Assembly (NCBI GenBank): GCA_017415515.1
Contig: JAFQGI010000033.1
Span: forward strand, 30,492 to 94,491
DNA from: Clostridia bacterium
GTDB lineage: Bacteria; Bacillota; Clostridia; Oscillospirales; Acutalibacteraceae
Length of the DNA stretch: 64,000 nucleotides
Direction: 5' to 3'
The notes beneath the pieces were generated by a model that was given only the letters and a program-made list of their open reading frames with translations, was not told the origin of the DNA and made no database searches. A program made the position numbers and the translations under genes. Positions 18,432 to 29,590 of this stretch are shown here, one piece after another. How positions within the stretch are numbered: the first letter of the stretch is position 1; every line of letters starts with the position of its first letter.

Positions 18432-21400
18432 TAGCGCTTACCCTCCTTCTTGTATTGATTGATCTTGGTCGTGATCTCCACGTCTGCGATTTCGCCCCAT
18501 TTTCTCATCATATCCTTGGGGTTCTCGTTCATAGACAGGACGTTCCAGAAAGCCTGGTCAATGGCGCGGGATACATAGTAACCGCCGGGAATCTCGGCCA
18601 ATTCATACACCTTCTGCCACTGGCTGGCAATGATGTTTTCGGCACCCTTGCCCCAATCCAGGCGCAGGGTGGCGTTGACGTTGGCGGAGGTATAACGGCC
18701 GGCAACACCCAGGATGGACTCGATATCCAATGCGTAACGGTACTGGGTATCGGTGCTCATCCACCATTTCAGCAGTTCCCAAGCCGCCTTATCGGTGCCT
18801 CTCTCCTCTGCCAGCTTCAGGATCATACAAGCGCTACCGAAACCGGCCTGCGAATTGTTGATCTTCAAGCTGCCGTCCTCGTTATAGGTGTAGTTGCCGT
18901 TCTCGTCCAGCACGGGATAGCCGGGAATCTCAGCCATCGCCCACTTGCCCTTGATTTCGGGTGCGGCAGCGGACAAGGCGCTGTACTGACCGTAGGTCTG
19001 AATGGCCATAGGCACCAGACCGACGCGGAAACGGTTGAAGAAGCTGTATTCCTTAGGTAGATTATATTTGGTATAGAAGTCGGTCCACTCCTCAAACACC
19101 CGCATGGTATCGGGCTCGGAGAAGGAGGTACCGGTCTGATCCTCATTATAAATGGACAGACCCTGCTGTTGCAGCAGCGTGGGGAAGATATTCAGAGAGG
19201 CCACACCGCCGTTGGTCTGCCAGATATCGGTCAAGGCAACGTAGGGCAAGCCAACCTGCATGTTGTTCAACATCAAAATGCTGGCCGCGTTGAGGAACTC
19301 ATCCCAGGTCTTAGGCACTTCCAGACCGTATTCCTCCAAAATGTCGGTACGGTAGAACAGCATATAGAACTGCTGGGTGGCGGGCAGACCGTAGATGCCG
19401 TCGCCATACTTGTAGGGCTCGTCGGCACCATAGGCGAAGCACTTGGTGTTATCGGGGTTGTAAATGTCGTATTTCTCGCCCTTGCCGTAGAACAGCGAAT
19501 CGTAATCCTCAAACTGCGACAGGTCCACCAGAGCACCACGCATGGCGAGGTTGACCGGTGACGTTCGGGAGTCGGACAGACAGCAATCCGGTCCGTTACC
19601 CGACATAATACCCTGCAACAGAGAGGCGTTGGTCATACGCACGGTCACGTTGATGTCGGGGTGCTGCTCCTTAAAGCGGCTGTTGATCAAAGAGTTCAGA
19701 ACCAGCGTTTGGTCACGGGACCAGTTGACCCAGATGGTCAGATCCACGCTGCCGCTGGTGCCGCTGGAGGTGTTATAGTCCAGCATAAAGGAGGCGATAA
19801 AGCGCTGGATGGCGAACCACAGCTTCTGGAAGAAGCCGGCCTCGCTACGCTCAAAGCTCTCGGCCTCGGGGCTGGCAAACACGATCACGTCCAGATCCAA
19901 CGCCATGTTCTTCATATCCTGCAGCTGAGCAGTCAAGGAAGAATAGCAATCGTAGAAGTTGGATTTGTAGTTTTGAGCCTCATACTGCTTTTTCAGCATA
20001 CGCTCCAAAACCACGTCCATTTTCTGCAACATGGCGGCGTTGTCGTCCAGATCCTTGCCGCCCTCACGACGGGAGGCGATCATATCCGCAATGCGGTCAC
20101 GCAGCTCCTCCATCCGCTCCTCCAAATCGGGAACGCGGATGAACAGGTCGTAGTCGGTGTTCTTATCGGGGGTTTCGCTGATGATGGCCACGATGTCACG
20201 ATACATCTCGGCCAAATCGGCGGACAACTGCTCCATCTGAGCGCTGAACACGCTCATATCACCCAAGGTGACCGCCAGAGAGATCTCGTTTTCGCCTTCG
20301 TTCAAATACACCAAAATGGGATCGCCGTTAGCGAACGACTCCATAAACTTCCAGCTGTTCTTGTACTCGAAGCCGATGGCCGCCATCTCCGCATACTGGT
20401 GCTGACCGTTGATCTTCATGCTGCGGAAAGAGGTGGCGTTGACCAGATAGTTTTGGCGATAATGGAAGCCTACCTTATACAGACCGGCGGCAGGCGCCTT
20501 CACCGTCCAGACGATCTCTTCATCCGGCATGGACCAGTTTGCACCGCCTATGTAGTTGACCTTCTGATGGAAAGCATCAGAGGGCTGCACCGCAGGGTTA
20601 CTGTTGTCAGACAAGCCGATGACGGTACGATCGCTCTTGCTGGTAGACTTTTCAGCCTCCACCTCGATTTCCTTGCCGGTGTAGTTCTTCACGCCGGCAG
20701 CCTCCCACGCCTTCACCTGCTCGTCATAAGACAGCAGCGTGGTGGGGATCTCCAGGTGGATGGTCTTGATCTGAATGGGCTCGCCGTAAGAAGCCAAGGT
20801 CAGCTCCTGCTCACCGGCCTCCAAATAGATGCGCAGATCCTCGGTCACAAAACCGTTGACATCACGCATGGCGACCTTCTCGTTGTAGGCGAAGCTCTCC
20901 TCCTGCTCGGGAGCGAACTGGTTGCCGTTGGACTCACGGATGGGACCGGCATCCTTCCAGGTGCGGGGCAACACAAAGTGCTGAGCCTCGCTGTAAGGAT
21001 GCAGGCCGTTGATCATCAGGCCCAGCTCCATATCGGCGCTGCTGCCCTGACCTGCCTTGCCGGCATAGGTGAAGCTCACCTTATACCAACCGCTCTGGGG
21101 CACCGTCACCTTCCAGGTGGCCTGGGCACCCATGGCGTTGAAAATCAGAGCATCCTCCGTATAGGTGACGGGAGCCTCCTGCTGTTCTGCCTCCTCGGAC
21201 TTTTCCTCTTCGGCAGCTACTGCGAGATTCTCGTCTCCGGGAGTCTCCTCTTCGGGCTCTTCCACCTCAGGCTCTTCGCCCTCGGGCAGCACAGCCTCGG
21301 GATCCTCCGTCTCAGGCTCCTCTGCCTCAGGCTCTTCGACTTCGGGTTCCTCAGCCGTCGGGGTGGTGTCCACACCATCCGTACCCTTTAAGTCGATGGG

Positions 21401-21589
21401 CTCCTTCGCGATGTCGCCGGGCTTGGAGGCTACGTATTCCTCGTAACCGATCAGCTTGGACGCATCGACGGAGCCGGAGGCAATGTCGTTGGCATCGGCA
21501 GACGCGTCAGCCGGGGCCGCCATAATCGGCAGAGCCAGCATCTGACACAGAAGCGCCAATGCACACAAGGCCATTCCAAAACGTCTCAT
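18431..21589 (-). CDS. Solute-binding protein fused to two CBM-like domains and a coiled coil
   Basis: A 1052-aa exported protein, about 2.5 times the usual length for a sugar-binding protein. Order: signal peptide (LALPIMAAP); acidic Glu/Pro linker (about 75-140, repeated EEPEVEEPEA-type units); a CBM6/35-like beta-sandwich (about 145-285); a second one (about 305-450); a helical region with coiled-coil character (about 450-590); then a full family-1 extracellular sugar-binding domain (about 610-1050, e.g. FYRTDILEEYGLEVPKTWDE). There is no lipobox. The extra modules may hold polysaccharide at the cell surface next to the transporter. It is followed immediately by its two permease genes with an overlapping stop/start. 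Confidence 0.75.
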   Translation of the reverse strand: MRRFGMALCALALLCQMLALPIMAAPADASADANDIASGSVDASKLIGYEEYVASKPGDIAKEPIDLKGTDGVDTTPTAEEPEVEEPEAEEPETEDPEAVLPEGEEPEVEEPEEETPGDENLAVAAEEEKSEEAEQQEAPVTYTEDALIFNAMGAQATWKVTVPQSGWYKVSFTYAGKAGQGSSADMELGLMINGLHPYSEAQHFVLPRTWKDAGPIRESNGNQFAPEQEESFAYNEKVAMRDVNGFVTEDLRIYLEAGEQELTLASYGEPIQIKTIHLEIPTTLLSYDEQVKAWEAAGVKNYTGKEIEVEAEKSTSKSDRTVIGLSDNSNPAVQPSDAFHQKVNYIGGANWSMPDEEIVWTVKAPAAGLYKVGFHYRQNYLVNATSFRSMKINGQHQYAEMAAIGFEYKNSWKFMESFANGDPILVYLNEGENEISLAVTLGDMSVFSAQMEQLSADLAEMYRDIVAIISETPDKNTDYDLFIRVPDLEERMEELRDRIADMIASRREGGKDLDDNAAMLQKMDVVLERMLKKQYEAQNYKSNFYDCYSSLTAQLQDMKNMALDLDVIVFASPEAESFERSEAGFFQKLWFAIQRFIASFMLDYNTSSGTSGSVDLTIWVNWSRDQTLVLNSLINSRFKEQHPDINVTVRMTNASLLQGIMSGNGPDCCLSDSRTSPVNLAMRGALVDLSQFEDYDSLFYGKGEKYDIYNPDNTKCFAYGADEPYKYGDGIYGLPATQQFYMLFYRTDILEEYGLEVPKTWDEFLNAASILMLNNMQVGLPYVALTDIWQTNGGVASLNIFPTLLQQQGLSIYNEDQTGTSFSEPDTMRVFEEWTDFYTKYNLPKEYSFFNRFRVGLVPMAIQTYGQYSALSAAAPEIKGKWAMAEIPGYPVLDENGNYTYNEDGSLKINNSQAGFGSACMILKLAEERGTDKAAWELLKWWMSTDTQYRYALDIESILGVAGRYTSANVNATLRLDWGKGAENIIASQWQKVYELAEIPGGYYVSRAIDQAFWNVLSMNENPKDMMRKWGEIADVEITTKINQYKKEGKR

Positions 21590-21652
21590 GGTCTACAACT
21601 CGCTTTCTTGAAAGATTTCCGCTCACAGCGGAGTGCGTATGTCTATGGGAAA

Positions 21653-24517
<2,865 letters not shown>

Positions 24518-24531
24518 TCATGATTAACATT

Positions 24532-24560
24532 ATTTTACTAATATTCACTAAATATGACAA
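24532..24560 (-). promoter_or_regulatory. SigA-type promoter of the carbohydrate operon
   Basis: Minus strand TTGTCA (24555-24560), 17 bases, TAAAAT (24532-24537). It lies about 57 bases upstream of the GH2 start codon in AT-rich DNA. Nothing else in 24476-24857 looks like a gene. Confidence 0.6.
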
Positions 24561-24799
24561 GGGCATATCTCCGTTTTTGATATAAAAATTTAATGACATC
24601 TGCCGTTTATGTTCGATTTTTTTAGCGGAAATCACGATTTATTTGGAATATTTGCCCGCTTTTCGTGCTCTTTATCCGTCAAAAGTGATAAAAAGAACGA
24701 AAGATGAAGCGCTTTTATGCTCGCACAGACTTGGAGCGCAAAATCTGTTGAAATTGCCCAAAAAAAACGGTGTTTCAGGCACAACAAAGCAAAAGGCGG

Positions 24800-24828
24800 T
24801 TGCAAAATGCGGCAAACCTTGCTACAAT
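24800..24828 (+). promoter_or_regulatory. SigA-type promoter of the second histidine phosphatase gene
   Basis: TTGCAA (24800-24805), 17 bases, TACAAT (24823-24828), about 30 bases before the ATG. Confidence 0.6.
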
Positions 24829-24857
24829 GAAAAAAACGCCGCAAAGGAGTGCTCAAA

Positions 24858-25550
24858 ATGAAACTGTATTTCATCCGCCACGGTCAACCTATCTATGACC
24901 CCGACAGCCTCACACCGTTGGGTCATGCTCAGGCCGAGGCACTGTCCAAGTGGTTCCTGCACCGTGCTCCCGACAAGATTTACGCCTCCTCCTCCAACCG
25001 CGCCGTGCAGACCGCTATGCCCACCTGCAAGCTGCTGGGCAAGGAGCCGATCCTCTGCGATTGGGCCCACGAGATGCACGCCTTTGAGGATTTTCACGCA
25101 CTGGACGCCGAGGGCAACAAGCAGTGGATTTTGGAGGTGCCCACCACCATCCGCCAGTTCATCTCCCCCGAGGTGACCGCCCTGGGCGACAAATGGTATA
25201 CCCACCCCTATTTCGCCGACACCGGCTATGAGGCAGGTGTGCATCGGGTCAACGCCGCCGTGGACGCTTGGTTGGAGGAAATGGGTCTGCGCCACGACCG
25301 GGAGAATCACTGCTATCACATCATCGGCGATACCCCCAAGCGGGTGGCGCTGTTCGCCCACTACGGCGCCGGCCTGGCCATCCTCAGCAGCATTATGGAC
25401 ATCCCCTATAATGTATTCTGTCCGCGGTTCAATTTTGCCTTGACCGGCGTCACGGAGATTCATTTTCACCACCACGGCGACGGCATGGTTGTGCCCCAGA
25501 TCACCTGCCATTCCGGCACCGCCCACCTCTACCGCGAAGGGCTGGAATAA
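24858..25550 (+). CDS. Histidine phosphatase family protein
   Basis: A 230-aa RHG-superfamily phosphatase (R7-H8-G9 in YFIRHGQPIYDPDSLTPLG). A second catalytic histidine is likely in VALFAHYGAG. It is paralogous to the 7119-7847 product over its whole length. The ATG at 24858 has AAAGGAG 8 bases upstream; a GTG three codons earlier is less likely. It is monocistronic, with its own promoter and a perfect terminator. The substrate is unknown. Confidence 0.8.
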   Translation: MKLYFIRHGQPIYDPDSLTPLGHAQAEALSKWFLHRAPDKIYASSSNRAVQTAMPTCKLLGKEPILCDWAHEMHAFEDFHALDAEGNKQWILEVPTTIRQFISPEVTALGDKWYTHPYFADTGYEAGVHRVNAAVDAWLEEMGLRHDRENHCYHIIGDTPKRVALFAHYGAGLAILSSIMDIPYNVFCPRFNFALTGVTEIHFHHHGDGMVVPQITCHSGTAHLYREGLE

Positions 25551-25585
25551 TGTTGCATTTTGCATCGGCTTGAACACAAGTAAAC

Positions 25586-25625
25586 AGAGCGCCTCTCTCG
25601 CACGGCGAGAGAGGCGCTCTTTGTT
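25586..25625 (+). terminator. Strong intrinsic terminator
   Basis: Perfect 15-bp stem (AGAGCGCCTCTCTCG and its complement) with a 5-base loop and a T run. Confidence 0.85.
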
Positions 25626-25711
25626 TGCAAAATAGAGCTGTAAGCGGTTACAATGCTATGGTTTTAGGTCGTTTTGTTTTTCGGCAAAACCCACTGAAAA
25701 CAGGAAAAAGA

Positions 25712-25749
25712 AAGGAAACTCCCCACCGAAAGCAACGCCTTCGGTGGGG
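25712..25749 (-). terminator. Probable terminator of the XRE regulator gene
   Basis: CCCCACCGAA / TTCGGTGGGG hairpin, followed on the minus strand by the T-rich AGTTTCCTTTCTTTTTCC. Confidence 0.6.
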
Positions 25750-25815
25750 AATGTATATGGATAAATGATGTGTGTTAAAGAGCCGAACAATTAAGTCTGT
25801 TCTATGTACGGCTTG

Positions 25816-26880
25816 TTATGTTTCACACAGTGCCTTTTCCGCCACGTCCACCCAATAATCCACCTTCTCTTTGGTAGCCCCCCAAGAGCCATCTCTGTCG
25901 CCTTTAATGAACATCAAACACTGTTTACCGTCAGGATGATCCATACACTCAAAATGCTTTTCCCTCGTTTCAAGCAGCTCGGCCATATGCTCTTTCGCCT
26001 GATCGAGGTTACCTGCTTTTACATTTTGCGAAACCAAACCATAGAGCAAGCACGTTTTTTGCGCTATCTGGCGATAAGGCAAATAATCTCCGCCCGACAA
26101 AAACGCATTTATCAACCTGAGCATATATTCGTCGAGCTCAAGGCTGATTCGGTCTGCATCTTCTCCTCCCTCGGCTCTGACGATTCTACCTGCGAGCCTG
26201 ATACAGCGGGCGGTAAATCGTGCCAGTTGTGCAAAACTTTTTCTCACCTTTTCGAGTGCAATATCATTTTTGTTATCCGCAAAGGCAATTTCCGCCTCCC
26301 AATAATCTCTGAATCCAAAAACATACGGCAGATTCTGCAAATAACTCTCTGCCTTTTCTCTTTCGCCGCACAGGTCGTATGCTCTTGACATAAGATAGTG
26401 CGTTTTGTAGATACGGTCAGACACCGTTTCATAACGAAAAATACTGTTACCGTATCTTTCGCACTCCTCCAAGAATTCTGTTTTGCTTGTATGCAGTCTT
26501 CCTTTTGAATACAGCTCAATGTAACACTCCAAGGTTACGACTGCAATATCCGAAACATCGGGATGTTTATTAAAGAATTTAGATGCTAGGCCATACAATT
26601 CTTCTGCGTAATCCAGATCGCTGATGAGGTTGATTCCGCCGAATTTACTGCGAATGACCGCGGCTTCTTTTTCGAAAGCGGCATCTGTATGGCCGAGGAG
26701 TTTATCAGTGGATATTTCAAGGACACGGGCAAGCGGCACAATTTGGGAAATATCCGGCATACCTACATCCGTTTCCCATTTTGAGATTGCCTGCGTTGAA
26801 ACACCAATAAGTTCAGCCAATTCACCCTGCGTCAGTTTTTTCTCTTTTCTGTATAGCTTTATAGTTTGACCGATTGTCAT
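25816..26880 (-). CDS. XRE-family transcriptional regulator with helical sensor region
   Basis: A 354-aa protein with an N-terminal helix-turn-helix of the Cro/CI type (TQGELAELIGVSTQAISKWE, about 17-36). About 270 residues of helical repeats follow, resembling TPR-like sensor regions of peptide- or stress-responsive regulators. Two ATGs occur in tandem (26883 and 26880); the second is better spaced from GAGGTG. The gene is less GC-rich than the operon genes. It has no partner gene, so its target is unknown. Confidence 0.7.
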   Translation of the reverse strand: MTIGQTIKLYRKEKKLTQGELAELIGVSTQAISKWETDVGMPDISQIVPLARVLEISTDKLLGHTDAAFEKEAAVIRSKFGGINLISDLDYAEELYGLASKFFNKHPDVSDIAVVTLECYIELYSKGRLHTSKTEFLEECERYGNSIFRYETVSDRIYKTHYLMSRAYDLCGEREKAESYLQNLPYVFGFRDYWEAEIAFADNKNDIALEKVRKSFAQLARFTARCIRLAGRIVRAEGGEDADRISLELDEYMLRLINAFLSGGDYLPYRQIAQKTCLLYGLVSQNVKAGNLDQAKEHMAELLETREKHFECMDHPDGKQCLMFIKGDRDGSWGATKEKVDYWVDVAEKALCET

Positions 26881-27025
26881 CATTCATCACCTCGTTCATC
26901 TTTTCCGGTACCGTAACCATATCATAGCAGATGAACGAAGTGTTGTACACCGATAAAATAGAAATAAAAAATCAACGGAGAGTGGAAATGCGATTCGATT
27001 TCACGACACTTGCAGAACACCACAA

Positions 27026-27075
27026 AGCCTCCCTTGTGTAAAGGGAGGTGGCACGGCGTAGCCGTGACGGAGGGA
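27026..27075. repeat. Truncated copy of a dispersed palindromic element
   Basis: CCTCCCTTGTGTAAAGGGAGG followed by TGGCACGGC-GTAGCCGTGACGGAGG. This is the left half of the elements at 36.6, 45.5 and 46.7 kb; the right half is missing. Confidence 0.5.
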
Positions 27076-27099
27076 TTGTCATATCACTGTCAAGACTTG

Positions 27100-27531
27100 A
27101 ACTCACGACACGCGGGCGTGCGTGTAGTAAGTGCTAATCGTAAGATTGTACAAACGCACGCCCATGAGAAAACGCTCCCGACGGGAGCTTTTTCGGCGTG
27201 TCGGAGCGCTAAGACTTATTTCCCCTGCCAAGCAAAAAGGCACCTGCTTGTGCAACTCACGACACGCGGTTTTGCGCCGAGTTTGTGCTTGTCGTGGTTC
27301 CTGCGAGCGCAAAACCCTAAGAAATGTGCCTGCGGCACATTTCGGCGTGTCTGTGAGAAGAAGCTTGCTGTTCCTGCCACGCAAAAAGGCACCTGCTTGC
27401 GCAACTCACGACACGCGGTTTTGCGCTAAGTTTGTGCTTGTCGTAGTTTCTGCAAGCGCAAAACCCTAAGAAATGTGCCTGTGGCACATTTCGGCGTGTC
27501 TGTGAGGAGAAGCTTGCTGTTCCTGCCACGG
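27100..27531. repeat. Tandem ~150-bp repeats derived from the tRNA-Trp 3' half
   Basis: The 16-mer AACTCACGACACGCGG (identical to the tRNA-Trp variable-loop/T-stem region) starts at 27100, 27254, 27403 and, in the real tRNA, 27586. Spacings are 154, 149 and 183 bases. Each unit also has an opposite-orientation, degenerate copy of the tRNA T-arm, acceptor and CCA end (for example 27494-27529). Between the arms are two hairpins: 27174-27188, 27322-27342 and 27471-27491; and 27114-27163, 27268-27316 and 27417-27465. Units 2 and 3 are near-identical. Unit 1 differs in sequence but keeps the same pairings. No open reading frame with a ribosome site is found. Confidence 0.75.
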
Positions 27532-27560
27532 AAAAAGGCACCTGCTCTCGCAGGTGCCTT
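27530..27560 (-). terminator. Terminator of the tRNA unit
   Basis: GGCACCTGC / GCAGGTGCC hairpin followed on the minus strand by TTTTT. Its stem can extend outward into the tRNA CCA end (CCTGCCAC with GTGGCAGG). Half copies of this terminator recur in the repeat array. Confidence 0.75.
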
Positions 27561-27564
27561 TCCG

Positions 27565-27640
27565 TGGCAGGGGCAGTAAGATTCGAACTCACGACACGCG
27601 GTTTTGGAGACCGCTGCTCTACCAACTGAGCTATACCCCT
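27565..27640 (-). tRNA. tRNA-Trp (anticodon CCA)
   Basis: A 76-base cloverleaf with encoded CCA. Acceptor AGGGGTA/TGCCCCT, anticodon stem GCGGT/ACCGC around loop CTCCAAA, variable GTGTC, T-arm GTGAG-TTCGAAT-CTTAC, discriminator G. It lies 68 bases after tRNA-Met on the same strand. Confidence 0.95.
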
Positions 27641-27708
27641 GTATGGGCGAGCGCCGCGCAAAATGCGGTGCCGCTATGTAAACCGAGCCAAATGGCTCGT
27701 GTGTGCAC

Positions 27709-27785
27709 TGGTGGGCCTTCAGGGACTTGAACCCGGGACCAACCGGTTATGAGCCGGTCGCTCTAACCAACTGAGCTAAAGGCCC
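27709..27785 (-). tRNA. tRNA-Met (anticodon CAT)
   Basis: A 77-base cloverleaf with encoded CCA: acceptor GGGCCTT/AAGGCCC, anticodon loop CTCATAA in stem ACCGG/CCGGT. It looks like elongator Met because position 1-72 is paired. A tRNA-Ile with lysidine-modified CAT cannot be fully excluded from sequence. Confidence 0.9.
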
Positions 27786-27840
27786 GAATTAGTAGACTCC
27801 GTCAGTCACGAATAGTATTCTACCATAAATTTTCACATTG

Positions 27841-29235
27841 TCAAGTGGTTTTTTCATCTTTTGGCGGGTTTTCGCGCAGATGACGCCGCATCACACGGAC
27901 GCAAACCGGCACCGACACCGCCGCCGTGCAAATATCCGCGATCGGCTGGGCCATCTGCACACCCAAAATCGGCGCTGCCGCAGGGATCGCCCACGCAATC
28001 AGATACGGAAGACCGATCACCACGGGGATAAAGAACAAACCTTGACGCGCCAGCGACAGCAGGCTGGCGGGCACCACCAAGCCCATCGTCTGGGTAAGCA
28101 TGGTGCACATCACCGTCCAGGCCATCAGCGGGAAGCTGACGCATTGCAGACGCAGAGCCAGCGTGCCAATGGCGATGACGTCGGCGTCGGTGCTGAACAG
28201 CCCCACCAAGGTGGGCGCAAAGACAAAACCCGCCACCGCCGCCGTGAGCAGCAGCGCCGTGCCAAGCTTAACACAGAACCAAAACGCCTCTTTCACCCGC
28301 CGATACAAACCGGCACCGTAGTTAAATCCGCACACCGGCTGAAACCCCTGACCGAAGCCGAGAATGGCGGCAAAGGCCATGTGCATAATGCGAGCAGAAA
28401 TGCCCATTGCCGCAATGGCGGGATCCCCGCCAAAGGTGCCTGCCACCCAGTTAAGCGAGATGGTGGACACACTGGACAAACCCTGACGGCAGAGAGAGGG
28501 AAAGCCACCGCGGAACAGCTCGGGAAAATCACCCTTTTGCGGACGGGCACGGCGCACCGACAGCCGCAAATTATCCCCACGGGTGGTACCGAAAAGGAGC
28601 AGGAGAAAACTCACCGCCTGGCTGATGACCGTCGCCACAGCCGCACCGGTGACACCCATATCCAAACCAAAGATAAAAATCGGATCGAGGGCGATATTCA
28701 GCAGGCCGCCCGAACCGATGCCGATCATACTGTAAAACGCCGCACCCTGAAAACGGAGCTGATTATTCAGCGTCAGCGCACCCGTCATCCACGGCGCACC
28801 CAGCAGAATAATACGCAGATAGTCCTTGGCGTAGGGCAAAATGGTGTCGGTAGACCCCAGCAGCCGTGCCAGCGGATCGAGGAAAACAAGCCCCAACACG
28901 GTGATAGCGCAACCCGTCAACACCGAGGCGAAAAAGCCGAAAGAAGCCATGTGGGCGGCGTCCTCACGGCGCTGTTGACCCAAGGCGCGGGAGAGGTAGT
29001 TGCCCGAGCCCTGCCCAAACAAGAATCCGCAAGCCTGAATGATGGCCATGAAGGAAAACACCACGCCCACCGCACCGGTAGCGGAGGTGTTGTCCAGCAG
29101 ACCGACGAAATAGGTATCCGCCATATTGTAGATGGAAGTGATCAGCATGGTGATGACGGTGGGCACCGCCAGTCGGCCGATGAGCCGCCCCACGGGAGTG
29201 GTGGTCATTTGGATATATTTTTCGTTTTGCTCCAC
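27841..29235 (-). CDS. MATE family efflux transporter
   Basis: A 464-aa membrane protein with two homologous halves of six helices, typical of MATE drug/sodium antiporters. Characteristic stretches are PTVITMLITSIYNMADTYFV near the N terminus and FNYGAGLYRRVKEAF in the middle. The start is set at GTG 29235 because AAGGAGGTG lies 6 bases before it; the longer frame to 29259 contains that ribosome site inside it. It follows a small membrane protein gene closely and was probably co-transcribed with it. The substrate is unknown. Confidence 0.8.
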   Translation of the reverse strand: MEQNEKYIQMTTTPVGRLIGRLAVPTVITMLITSIYNMADTYFVGLLDNTSATGAVGVVFSFMAIIQACGFLFGQGSGNYLSRALGQQRREDAAHMASFGFFASVLTGCAITVLGLVFLDPLARLLGSTDTILPYAKDYLRIILLGAPWMTGALTLNNQLRFQGAAFYSMIGIGSGGLLNIALDPIFIFGLDMGVTGAAVATVISQAVSFLLLLFGTTRGDNLRLSVRRARPQKGDFPELFRGGFPSLCRQGLSSVSTISLNWVAGTFGGDPAIAAMGISARIMHMAFAAILGFGQGFQPVCGFNYGAGLYRRVKEAFWFCVKLGTALLLTAAVAGFVFAPTLVGLFSTDADVIAIGTLALRLQCVSFPLMAWTVMCTMLTQTMGLVVPASLLSLARQGLFFIPVVIGLPYLIAWAIPAAAPILGVQMAQPIADICTAAVSVPVCVRVMRRHLRENPPKDEKTT

Positions 29236-29259
29236 GCAGGGCACCTCCTTTGCGCTCAA

Positions 29260-29580
29260 TTAAGAATACTTGCTCAAAATCTTCTTATACGCACGATAGA
29301 CAAAGATAATGCCCACGAGAGCGAGCACCATAATGACCACGCCGGCGATAGGATGGATCGCTCCGCCCACGGCGGCGACAAAATACGCCCAGCCGTAGAT
29401 GGTGTATACCTTCGCCATCTCCCGATTGTAGGCGGCAACGTCCTTCACCTTCCCTTTCAGCGAGGTATCCCCCGACCAAAAAGAAATGGGATCTTTGCCG
29501 TCCTTACCGAATTTGGCGATACTCCAAAATATCGCCGCACACATAGAATAACAGATAAAACTGATGATTCGTCCTGCCAT
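29260..29580 (-). CDS. Small membrane protein of unknown function
   Basis: A 106-aa protein with three predicted helices (N-terminal IISFICYSMCAAIFW, a central VYTIYGWAYFVAAVGG, and VVIMVLALVGIIFVY). A polar loop lies between (GKDPISFWSGDTSLKG). The pattern resembles DUF3784-type proteins, but I am not certain. It is the upstream neighbour of the MATE gene (24 bases between its stop and the GTG). Confidence 0.55.
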   Translation of the reverse strand: MAGRIISFICYSMCAAIFWSIAKFGKDGKDPISFWSGDTSLKGKVKDVAAYNREMAKVYTIYGWAYFVAAVGGAIHPIAGVVIMVLALVGIIFVYRAYKKILSKYS

Positions 29581-29590
29581 AGTGTGCTCC

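Noticed and set aside
27100-27600. CRISPR array
   Set aside because: Units are about 150 bases, near-identical over their whole length, include tRNA sequence and lack spacer variation. No cas genes are nearby.
27130-27661. Several short frames of 60-140 codons through the tRNA and repeat array
   Set aside because: They read through the tRNA-Trp gene and repeat units, have no ribosome sites and repeat the same peptide pieces.
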